From contig CM030932.1 of the NCBI GenBank assembly GCA_018136815.1, positions 5,060,407-5,124,406 on the forward strand: 64,000 nucleotides of DNA, written 5' to 3'. Under the pieces are notes generated by a model. That model was not told the origin of the DNA and made no database searches. It saw only the letters and a program-made list of their open reading frames with translations. The position numbers were made by a program, and so were the translations under genes. Positions 51,016 through 59,480 of the stretch are shown here, piece by piece. This stretch comes from Isochrysis galbana. Its lineage: Eukaryota; Haptophyta; Isochrysidales; Isochrysidaceae. The first letter of the stretch is position 1. The number at the start of each line of letters is the position of its first letter.

Positions 51016-51776
51016 TTAAGCGTAAGGACCCGTTTGGCGACTAAGTAAGTCACGGAGGAAAGCACCGGCACGAAGGATGTGTTTTGTTTTCTTGAAGGCG
51101 ACTGGGTCGAAGGCCATGTCGACGGCGGATTTGGAGTCGGAGTAAACGATTGAGGGGCCATCATGCATGATGCCGAGGTCGGTGAGCAGGTCCCTGATAA
51201 AGATGAGGTCTTTCGCTATCAACATGGCGCCAAAGTACTCAGCTTCAGCGCTTGATAGAGACACAGAGCGTTGCATTTTGGAGAACCACTGGATGGGGCA
51301 ACCCAGGTAAAAGAAGAAGGCACCACTACAGGAGTATTTCGCTTCCCAATTGGAGTCGACGAATGTTACGAAGGCCATGTCGGAGTTAGGGGAGAAGTGC
51401 AGGACTCGCTGCTTGGATCCTCGCAGGTATAACAGACATCGTGTGGCTGCTTGGAAGTGAACGGGTCCTGGATTGGTCATGAATCGTGATAATTGGGACG
51501 CAGCGTACGCCAGGTCGGGGCGCGACATATTTGCAAGCCATAAGAGTCCTCCTACAATTGCCATATAAGCTTCGCGCTGAGCAGACATGGCTTCGTGCTC
51601 AGGAGAACCGACAGGGGGCGAGTCGGCAGGGTCGAGAAGGGCTTCGCCGAGAGGGGCGTCGAAATTACGGGTGTTGCTCGTTCCGATAAGAAACTCGTGG
51701 CGTTGAAGTAGGTCCGAGATGTATAAGGATTGCGAAAGGGTAATCTTTCTATTGGCTCTCCCTCCTGCCCTTCCTC
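51016..51776 (-). pseudogene. Copia reverse-transcriptase end and RNase H fragment
   Basis: Open on the minus strand from about 51774 to 51016. Reads KITLSQSLYISDLLQRHEFL, then the connection region (SRPDLAYAASQLSRF, ATRCLLYLRGSKQRVL), then RNase H (VTFVDSNWEAKYSCSGAFFF, SLSSAEAEYFGAM, YSDSKSAVDMAF, KHILRAGAFLRDLL). These are hallmark Ty1/copia blocks with the SSAEAEY motif intact. The YVDD catalytic core, integrase and Gag are absent, and the polyprotein tail after the RNase H is missing; a tail from the same class of element is at 49.0-49.2 kb. Confidence 0.85.
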
Positions 51777-52599
51777 ACCTACTACCCAACGTTGTACACA
51801 CGACTAACAGCGCTTTCCTCCTTACTCCTCTTCTTCCTCCTCTTTCCCTCTTCTTCCTCTTCCTCCTCCTCAAGCCCGAACTTGCTGCTCGTCCGTGGAA
51901 TTGGACTGGGCAAGCGTAGGAAGTGAACATATTGAGTATCGGCCTTCCTGAACGGGAGAGCATCGCGAACCTGTTCCGACAGCTGGGCGTAGACCTCGTG
52001 GAAGAGAAGCACTGAAGTGTGCGGCGCGGTGTGCTATAGTTGCGCTAGAGAACTAATGGGCGGCCGCCTCGCGAGAGTAAAAAAATAGCGACATGGTCAT
52101 GGTCCTCTTTTGACGGAACGCGACTTAAGCCAGCGGTATCTGCTCGCCGCGCCCTTTCCTACGTCCTCCGTCCCTCCGATTCGCGTTCCGTGCCACTTTC
52201 CCGTCCATTTCACATGCCCGTCATTCGCCTTCCCCGTTCTCTCGATGAGCCTGCTCCGGGCTCCCCGGATGAACCGTGCGCCGCGCTAGCCGCCGGTGCG
52301 CCCTCGCGGCTCGCGGCTCGTTTCCAAAGAGGAAACGAGCTTCGCTCCGAAATCTGTTTGCCGTTTGTGGGTTACGCTTCGTTGTGGGGGCTCCCGGGGG
52401 GGGTCTGGGGCCCAAAGGGCACCGAATAGGTGCTAGATAGCTGTTTTCCGGGGTTTCTACCGCTTTACTTTGCGTACTCCTTTTTGTCCTCAATCCTGAC
52501 TTGTTCTTTTTACACCCTTAGAAGTTAAAATATTGTTTGACCTTTGACCGCCCTACCTTTTCTCTCTTTTCCCTCTCTTCCCTCTCGTTAGAAATTGTA
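51777..52599. other. Intergenic: pyrimidine tract, inverted end motif, hairpin
   Basis: 51800-51880 is CT-rich. 52100-52126 is the inverted copy of the 44534 repeat end (...cctcttttgacggaacgcgactt). 52316-52340 is a perfect hairpin GCTCGTTTCC-AAAGA-GGAAACGAGC. No gene supported. Confidence 0.5.
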
Positions 52600-52759
52600 G
52601 TCTTGTAAGAGGTCTTGTGGGCTAGCATCCCTAGCCACATACACCGGACGAGCCATGCACCAACCGCGCACACCCCCATCGCGGGGTAGGGGCTACGTTG
52701 CCGATGAGGCACGGTCCCTCAGCACTAGGATTAAACTAGGACAACAAGAAAACTCTGAC
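52600..52759 (-). repeat. Gene-proximal dispersed repeat, copy 3 (short)
   Basis: About 150 bp matching the outer part of 22857-23280: ggctagcatccctagccaca, taccggacgagccatgc-type core, ccccatcgcggggtaggggct, cagcacta, and aagaaaactctgac. It includes the first codons of the same frame (MGVCAVGAWLVRCMWLGML from 52677). It ends 25 bp before the importin ATG and points away from the gene. Confidence 0.75.
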
Positions 52760-52784
52760 ACCTCTTCCCTTTTCACTCCTCGGG

Positions 52785-55079
52785 ATGGCGGCACCGACGG
52801 GCGACGAGGAGCAGCTCCACGCAGCCCTCCGCTGCTGCCTCTCGGCGGAGGGGACGGAGCGGCAGCAGGGGGAGGATGCGTTGGCGCATGCAGCAGCCCA
52901 AAGGCCCGGCGCGCTCTGCCTCTCGCTCGTCCGCTTCATTGAAGCGAGCGCGCCTGTGGCCAGTCAAGGAGTGCCTCAGCCACTGCTGCCGCCCGCTCGG
53001 CTCCTTGCAGCAACCCAGCTGAAGAACCTGGTAGTACGGCAGTGGCGTGGGAAGGCAATCGGGACTGAGGAGAAACATGCCATCCGCTCCGCTCTTCTCC
53101 AGCAGCTCGGCCGCGCTGAGCCCGCCGATGCGGTCGGCATCGCCATCGCGTCTGCCATTGCATGCATCATGCGCTCCGAGTCGAACCGGTTGGATGCGAC
53201 GGTGCTCCTCTCACTGTCGGAAGCCCTCCACCTATCCGGTTCGCAACAGCCCGGCTCGAATACGCAGCTCACCTCCCACGCGTTGCTTGCCCTGCTCTAC
53301 ACTGCCAAGGAGCTGCGCTCGATGCGCCTTCCCGCACAACGCGCGCTCGGACGTCAGCTGGGCGAGGCTCTTCTCCCGCCCTTGCTCGAACGTTGGTCCA
53401 GCTTGCTTGACAGACTCTTCCATACCCAACCGGGTATGCTCGCCGCAGCTATCCACGCCACTACCTTGCACACAAAGGTTGTACGACAGCTGTGTGAATT
53501 GGCGCCTCGCGCTTGCGCAGCTCCGCCCGAGAGGCTCTCTGCCATCCTCTCACGTGCGCAAGGCGCCGGGGACACCCTCCAAAGTTTTGCATTTGGCCTG
53601 AACGACGGTGGTCTGTCTTTTGAAATGCAGCGAGTCATCGATCGGCTGGGCGCCGCGCTGGGAAAACTCGCGCGCGCGGCATGCCGAGCAAGCGACGAGG
53701 CAGGGGTCTCTAATGGAGCTGCAAGTGCCTCGAGCAGTTGGGAACAGGCCGTGGCGGCAGCTGCGGGCACATTGCTGAAAGAAGCTGCGGCGCGGAACGA
53801 GGCGTCAGCGCGAGACACATCCAGTGGACCAGGTTACGGGCGATTGCGACGGGCGCGCGAGGACCGATGCTCGGCATTTGTTGCACAAAGTGCAGAATTG
53901 TTGTCCGAATTCTTTTGCCTACCTAGTGAGCATCAAGCCCAAGAGCGATGGGTCGATCGGGTTGCTGCCGCCACCGGTGAGGTCGGAGTATTTGATGGTG
54001 GGCTTACAACAGCTGGCGGGGTCCTCTCCAGTGGTAGCAATGGAATCGGAGGTGGTGGAATTCGAAGTGAGGGGGGGGCCACTGTCGTTGGGTGTCTCGT
54101 ATCCGGACTGCTCATCTTGATGGAGCGTCCACAAGAAGAACTAGAGGAATGGACCGCGGATCCGGAGGGGTATGCTTGCGCAGTACTGCTCCCGCCGCTC
54201 GAGACCGAGGGGCTAGAGCAAGACGATGAGCGTGGGGGCGAGCTGGAAGACGACGACCCTGCGGGAGAAGTGGACGAAGAGGACGAATCGGGTGGTGGCG
54301 CGGAGGATGCCGTCGGTGGGGGCGGAGGGCGAGCACAACGCTTACGTGAAGCGGCGGAGCGGGCTTTCGCCTGCATGATGGCACTCGTGCCGGCCGAAAC
54401 GGGCACAGCTCTCATGGGTACGATGCCTCAAGGAGCTCTTTCGCCAGCCGAGGGTTCTCGAGCCGTGCTGGCACGCGAAAGCCGCTACTGTGCGATTGGC
54501 GTGTGCGCGTGCGAGTTGCAGTGGCAGATTTCCTTTCGACAAATCCTGAAGGCTGCGCAGACCGAGGCGGTTGCACTCATGTCTGCTGCCGGAGCTCCAG
54601 CTGGCAGGGGCCCTTCTCTGCCTTTCGCGCTCCTACAAGCTCGATTATGTTGGCTGCTGCCGTGCTGGTGGGCGTTCGGCTCATCGGGAGACGAGGAGGA
54701 TGATGCGGCCGCATGTATTGAGGCTTACGCTTTTCTGACGCGAATGCTTGAGCAGCCTGCTGATACTGCCGTCGTTCTCCACGCTGCGTACGCCATCAGG
54801 GCGCTCCTGCGTGCGTCGAGCGACAGCGATCTCGCGTCCATCTCCAGTGTTGCTCCGGCTCTAAGCGCGGCACTCGTGTCGAATTTGTTGAGGGTTGAGT
54901 CTGATGAGGCGGCTTTGTGGCTAGTAAGTGGGCTTAGGCAAATAATGCGCGTGCCTACACCCACGCACCCCTCAGTGGCCCCGGCGCTCGCAGCCCTCTG
55001 GGAAGTGGCAACTCGTGAGAGGAGAGACCTCCTGGCCGCCGAGCTACAACGTTGCGCTGATGCTCTTTCCGCGCAGTAG
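52785..55079 (+). CDS. Importin-beta family nuclear transport receptor (importin-11-like)
   Basis: Ran-dependent karyopherin. 764 residues, intronless, start ATGGCGGCACC 25 bp after a dispersed repeat. The importin N-terminal domain is at residues about 25-100: ERQQGEDALAHAAAQRPGAL, then LLAATQLKNLVVRQWRGK, the typical LAxxxLKNxVxRxW pattern, followed by EEKHAIRSALLQQL. HEAT-like helical repeats follow. An acidic linker at about 470-515 (DDERGGELEDDDPAGEVDEE) is a frequent feature of importin-7/8/11 relatives. The C-terminal repeats (YAFLTRMLEQPADTAVVLHA, LWLVSGLRQIMRVP) end at residue 764, about 200 shorter than human importin-11. Cargo cannot be inferred. Importin-7/8 or transportin-3 relatives are alternatives. 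Confidence 0.75.
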   Translation: MAAPTGDEEQLHAALRCCLSAEGTERQQGEDALAHAAAQRPGALCLSLVRFIEASAPVASQGVPQPLLPPARLLAATQLKNLVVRQWRGKAIGTEEKHAIRSALLQQLGRAEPADAVGIAIASAIACIMRSESNRLDATVLLSLSEALHLSGSQQPGSNTQLTSHALLALLYTAKELRSMRLPAQRALGRQLGEALLPPLLERWSSLLDRLFHTQPGMLAAAIHATTLHTKVVRQLCELAPRACAAPPERLSAILSRAQGAGDTLQSFAFGLNDGGLSFEMQRVIDRLGAALGKLARAACRASDEAGVSNGAASASSSWEQAVAAAAGTLLKEAAARNEASARDTSSGPGYGRLRRAREDRCSAFVAQSAELLSEFFCLPSEHQAQERWVDRVAAATGEVGVFDGGLTTAGGVLSSGSNGIGGGGIRSEGGATVVGCLVSGLLILMERPQEELEEWTADPEGYACAVLLPPLETEGLEQDDERGGELEDDDPAGEVDEEDESGGGAEDAVGGGGGRAQRLREAAERAFACMMALVPAETGTALMGTMPQGALSPAEGSRAVLARESRYCAIGVCACELQWQISFRQILKAAQTEAVALMSAAGAPAGRGPSLPFALLQARLCWLLPCWWAFGSSGDEEDDAAACIEAYAFLTRMLEQPADTAVVLHAAYAIRALLRASSDSDLASISSVAPALSAALVSNLLRVESDEAALWLVSGLRQIMRVPTPTHPSVAPALAALWEVATRERRDLLAAELQRCADALSAQ

Positions 55080-56139
55080 GGATCTAGTACCACTGGTGGG
55101 CAGCCCATCCATAGCCAGCATGACAATGAAGCAGGAGCATCTTTCATGCGAATGGTACCTCCTCCGGCGGCCGTGCTGTCGCCCCACCATGGTGGCCGAT
55201 GCCCTCGACCATGGCCCCTGCAGACACCTGTCCGAAAAAAGTCTGTAGATGTGGTCCCCGGTCGCGAGCTAATAAAAATAAATAGGCATACTACTACATG
55301 TAACAATTACTACTAGTAGTAAACTAGTAAATTATTCCATGGGTCGCGTTCCGTCGAATTTGGGACAGACTCGGTTGAGCCATCAAATGCCCATGCCGAG
55401 CTGGGAAACACGTGTTTACCGTGTTTCTACGAAAGCCAAACACAGCCGTGTTTTGCCTTTTGCCGTGTTTCAAACCTTCAAAACCCCTCCTGTTGCTTGG
55501 CCGCCGTGCGTTTGTAGCGCAGCTGGCACGTGGCTAGCGGCGTGCGCGCGCAGCACTGCCGCGCCGCTCCACACGACAACCAATAATGCACCGCCACAGC
55601 GTGTGGTTGGGGTCTTCCTCGCCGAGGCCGAGGATGATGACGGACGCCCAAACCAAACTGCGTCGGTGCGCCTCGCGACAATGGATCGCTTGCGCACTCA
55701 CTGAAGGACGGGCTGACTCAGGCCGGTGGCGCGGACGGCGAGCACGCCAAAGGTGGTCATGCTTCCCGGCCTGCCACGCGCGGCGGGCAGGGCCTCTTCG
55801 TCATATCATGCCTCGTCGTCGTCTTGCAGGACGGCGCCAAGCCAAGGCCATCGCATCGCATCATCGCACCGGCGCTCGAGTACTACGACAAGACGATCGA
55901 GGCCATCAGGCGGCTCCCCCCCGTACACTACTAGGGGGATTGGGGTGGAGGGCTTAGACCGGTGGCCCGAGCCCCCCCCCCGTTGATCTTTCCCCCCCCT
56001 TCCTCCTGTGTCTCCGAGTGGGCGGCCGACTCTGTCTCGTCTTATCCTGTACACAGGCGCGAGACTTACCGATTTTCCGGTGGGCGGAGCTCTCGCTCGC
56101 GCCCACCCCCTTCTCCGCGCTCTCTCTCCCCTCTCCTGC
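55080..56139. other. Intergenic; diverged DNA-element end at 55342
   Basis: 55342-55395 (ggtcgcgttccgtcgaattt, then ggttgagccatcaaatgccc) matches the terminal repeat of the 4909-6630 element at roughly three quarters of positions, without a partner. 55400-55470 carries repeated cgtgttt/ccgtgtttc motifs. Frames at 55586-55957 are composition driven. Confidence 0.45.
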
Positions 56140-56546
56140 GGCACGCGCGATGGCGCGCCTGCGGCAGGCCTCCAGCTGCCCTCTGGCGGCCCCTGGAGGC
56201 TCCTGGAGGCCAGCTCAGGGGGCAGAGGAGGCTGGGGCTGGGCCCTGGCCTCCCTTGCCTCTCCCTCGCTGGCGCTCCCGAGCCTCTGGGGCCCCCACGC
56301 TGCACCTGTCTGCCTGTCGACCAGGGGGGGAGGGGGGGTTGGAGCATTGGGCTGGTCACGAGGGGCCAGGATGGGCGAATGGGGTGAGCCTGTGGGGAAG
56401 GGAGTGGGTCAGTAGGGCATTGGCCTCCTGGCAAGCCATCAGGCATGCCAGAAGGATGGGTGGTTCCTCCCCCATGGCAGGGGAGGAGTGGAGAGAGGGG
56501 GGGGCTCGTGCCCCCCCATGGGTCAATCAAGTATAAACTTAGTTGA
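56140..56546 (-). mobile_element. Palindrome-headed retroelement, 5' part
   Basis: On the minus strand it starts CAACTAAGT-TTAT-ACTTGATTG (about 56525-56546), then acccATGGGGGGGCACG and a G/C hairpin, followed by a diverged copy of the C-rich module near 56385-56510 and ctggcctcc/ggaggccag hairpins around 56190-56260. Similar to 16284-15900 and 1885-1947. End not defined. Confidence 0.6.
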
Positions 56547-56721
56547 CGGAGTGGATGAGTAGGAGGGAGGGAGAGAAAGACCGCCCAAGCTCGCGAGAAG
56601 GCTCGCCGCGCGGGCGGTCGTGGGGGTAGCAAGGGTCACGAGGTATCACTTGCAGCGCTCACCGTCCGCTCACGTTGCGCGTTGTCTTTTTTGACTCAAG
56701 TGTTCTAAACATGACAATCTG

Positions 56722-57006
56722 CTACAATACGCCTCCCTTGTTCAACCTGTGGGGCCTAAAAATCGGGGGTGAGGAGTCAACCAGCGCCGGCACGTGTGAC
56801 GCACGCGGCGTGGTCCTCGATGGCTCCGTCAGAGCGACTCCCACTCCAGCTCCAACTTCGATTCCTTTAACACCCATCGCCCCGTATGCAAGTACGATTG
56901 ATGGCACGATAATGAAGAAGAAGGACCAGGCAATAATGGGAGCTATTAATTTCTTTAGTTCCTCCATCTCATATTTACCACGCTTATAGTATATGTATAC
57001 CAACAT
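56722..57006 (-). CDS. Small membrane protein, unidentified
   Basis: 94 residues from ATG 57006. A long hydrophobic stretch at residues about 20-58 (LIAPIIAWSFFFIIVPSIVL, then AYGAMGVKGIEVGAGVGVAL) suggests one or two membrane helices, followed by a polar Pro-rich tail. The DNA is clearly more AT-rich than its neighbours. No family recognised. It is divergent from the next small membrane frame, 151 bp away. Confidence 0.4.
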   Translation of the reverse strand: MLVYIYYKRGKYEMEELKKLIAPIIAWSFFFIIVPSIVLAYGAMGVKGIEVGAGVGVALTEPSRTTPRASHVPALVDSSPPIFRPHRLNKGGVL

Positions 57007-57157
57007 GACGTTCCTTTATTATGTAAGAAAAAAGTTATTCACGCTCGGGGAAGCGTGTCCGAGTTAGGGGCCAAGTTGAGGCGCAAACTAGGAGGGAGGC
57101 GAGGGCGCCCCCGTCAATGACACAATCTCAAAAAAAAATTACTTTGCATACTGTAAG

Positions 57158-57475
57158 ATGTGGGTCTACGCCCGTCATAGCTTATTCGACGATGGTCCCT
57201 ACGACGTCGTCCCCTTGATGAGTCTCTTGGGTGGCATCACCTTCCGGTTTCTCGTTAGTGCTTCATACGCAGCAGTCATCGCGTCGAGGGATGGCCCCAC
57301 GAGGATCTGGATCGCGGTCGGGGTGGTCTTCGCGCTGTTTATTCTTCTCCTCTTGGTATTGTGGAAGACAAAGTATTTTCGCTTTTACAAGACGGAGAAA
57401 ATGAAACTGACCTTCGATGCGGAGGCGATATTGAAACGGGAGGCACAAACGAAACACAAGACGTCTTCCGCTTGA
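57158..57475 (+). CDS. Small two-helix membrane protein, unidentified
   Basis: 105 residues from ATG 57158. Two hydrophobic segments, about 17-43 (VVPLMSLLGGITFRFLVSAS) and 50-69 (IWIAVGVVFALFILLLLVLW), then a basic tail (KTKYFRFYKTEKMKLTF). Protein texture is good. It is bracketed by similar sequences ccgagttaggggc(c/g)aagtt near 57058 and 57517, which may be a duplicated flank. Not recognised; AT-richer composition and divergent pairing with 56722-57006 suggest a shared origin, possibly a virus or mobile element. Confidence 0.4.
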   Translation: MWVYARHSLFDDGPYDVVPLMSLLGGITFRFLVSASYAAVIASRDGPTRIWIAVGVVFALFILLLLVLWKTKYFRFYKTEKMKLTFDAEAILKREAQTKHKTSSA

Positions 57476-57632
57476 TGGGTCCCCGTGTTTATGTTTGTTT
57501 GCGCGCGGTCAACCCCCGAGTTAGGGGCGAAGTTAGGGGTCAGTAGAAATTATATACCTAAAAAGCCGGGAGGGGCGTGACAAAAAAAGGGAACCTCGAG
57601 TTGCACCCTCTGACGGGCTGACGATCTTTCGT

Positions 57633-58072
57633 ATGTCCAAGCACCCGAAGTTGGCGGCAGCCATAAAGAAGGTGTGAGGTGTGTGCCCTCAGCCAGCCAG
57701 CCTACCTAGCTGTTCCGGTGCCCACACCCACGCCCACGCCCGCACTCACACGATTTCTCGTTTTCATGTTGTAGGCGATGAAAGCCGAGATCACCAAGTA
57801 CAACCGCCTCGCCAAGGAGGTCATGTCCCCGGGCATGGGCAACCATGCCAACCCCATTGACGTCATCGCGCGCTTCTGGCGTGCCAAGGAGTCCGAGCTC
57901 CCGCAATTTGAGACCGTGCTGCGGGCGGTGCTGGCTCATTCGTCATTCGCCGAACTCGGTGCCCCCGGAGCGGGTCTTCTCGATCCTCAACGACTCGTTC
58001 GGAGACGACCAAGAGAAGGCGTACGCGGACTACATCGAGCTAAGCCTCCATCCAGCTGCAATTCAATGCTAG
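57633..58072 (+). pseudogene. hAT transposase C-terminal fragment with frameshift
   Basis: A short exon-like piece (MSKHPKLAAAIKK, 57633-57671) is followed by GTGTGAGG, a 103-nt intron ending TTGTAG at 57774, and AMKAEITKYNRLAKEVMSPG, ARFWRAKESELPQFETVLR, AVLAHSSFA. A one-base frameshift near 57950 then moves to NSVPPERVFSILNDSFGDDQ and TAG at 58070. The S-x-PPERVFS block is the hallmark of the hAT dimerisation domain. The catalytic domain is absent. The remnant is non-functional. Confidence 0.65.
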
Positions 58073-58204
58073 GGGCCGCAACACTTAGTTAGAGGCTGCA
58101 TAGTGGTGTGGGGTGTGTGACGCCAAGCAGGACGCAGGGGCTCGGTTGTGTGGGGGAAATGTGGTGATGTGCGATGTGGCGATGTGGCTGAGGGGGCGTG
58201 TCGT

Positions 58205-58303
58205 GGGGGAAATGTGGGGGAAATGTGGGGGAAATGTGGGGGAAATGTGGGGGAAATGTGGGGGAAATGTGGGGGAAATGTGGGGGAAATGTGGGGGAAA
58301 TGT
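58205..58303. repeat. 11-bp minisatellite, nine exact units
   Basis: gggggaaatgt repeated nine times head to tail without interruption; the sequence just upstream (58140-58200) has related gggggaaatgtggtgatgtg. It ends in a perfect hairpin GGCCGGCGC-AA-GCGCCGGCC (58306-58325). Confidence 0.95.
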
Positions 58304-58314
58304 GGGGCCGGCGC

Positions 58315-58484
58315 AAGCGCCGGCCCAGCAAATGTGGCCACATATGTTGATGTGGTTTGACCCTCTAAGTGTTGAATCAATATCAATATGTCCCACATTT
58401 CTAAGCGCCGGCCCAGCAAATGTGGCCACATATGTTGATGTGGTTTGGCCCTCTAAGTGTTGAATCAATATGTTCCACATTTCT
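58315..58484. repeat. 88-bp tandem duplication
   Basis: Two copies start aagcgccggcccagcaaatg at 58315 and 58403 and contain catatgttgatgtggtttg and ctctaagtgttgaatcaata. The second lacks a few bases. Confidence 0.9.
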
Positions 58485-58975
58485 GTACACGCATAGCGAG
58501 GGGGGTTGTGCTTCTTGGGTTGGTTGTAGTTGGAAGTGGGAGTGGGAGTGAAGTGTTGAAACAGGGCCCAAGGCAGGGCACTGAGTTGTAGGTACTTGTG
58601 GCCCACAAGAGTGGGGTGAAAACGAGAAGTGTATCAACATGGGTCTTGAGTTGAAAGTTTTGGTGCTTGAAACAGAGGGCGAGGGGGTGCGTGCTGTTTG
58701 TGTTGGTTGTAGTGTGAAGGGGGAGTGGGAGAGGGAGTCTAGTGTTGAAAGAGGGCCCAAGGCAGGGCACTGAGTTGTAGGTCCTAGTGGCCCACAAGAG
58801 TGGGGTGAAGACGAGAAGTGTGTCAACATGCTGGAAAACAGAGGCATTGGGTGCTCTCTGTGGAAGATTGATGGTTGTGAAGGGCCCTCCCATGTTGGGT
58901 GCACTGATGGTAGAGGTTTCGACCATGGGGAGGGCAGCTGAATAGCTGGGCGAACTAAATATAAACTTAGTTGTC
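58465..58975 (-). mobile_element. Retroelement copy inverted to that at 29.4-30.5 kb
   Basis: On the minus strand: head AACTAAGT-TTAT-ATTTAGTT (about 58954-58973), then a stretch matching 29640-30160, including catggtnnaaacctctaccatcag, caacatgggagggc, and two units with caccccactcttgtgggccac. The upstream first 270 bp of the 29.4-kb element are missing here. The 59.0-59.48 kb stretch beyond shows no gene. Confidence 0.8.
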
Positions 58976-59480
58976 GGCCAGCGAGGGCCAGGGAGCGCCA
59001 AGCAGGCGTGCCTGTCAAGGAGAGTTTGGGTCAATTATCAATGAGGTGTTGGGCTTTCATGCCCACTATTCGGTTATCCAATGAGCAATGAGCAAACGCA
59101 CAAGCGTAATGGGAGGAGATGCCCCATGGGCTGACCGTCCTGCAGCCCTTTACCCGGCTTGCAAAAGGATGGCAACTGACTGAGTGTTGGTGCATATGCG
59201 GTCATGCAACCGTGTGGCTCTTGCTGCTTACTGCCAAGGCGACAGCTCTGTAGCTTCGCTCGCCCACGGCACAGCAGCAGCCCACCTGCCTGCCACACTC
59301 GGTGCGAATAACATCTTACAAAGCTTCTCCACTCCTCTCGTATGCTACTGTTGACAGGCATCGTTAGCCTGGCCAGTCTACCACCTCAAGATAAAAAAGA
59401 GAATAGACAGCATGGAACATACGGCAACATGAATGGGCAACAAAAATCTGGACTGCTACCGCTCGCTTTATTCAGAAACG

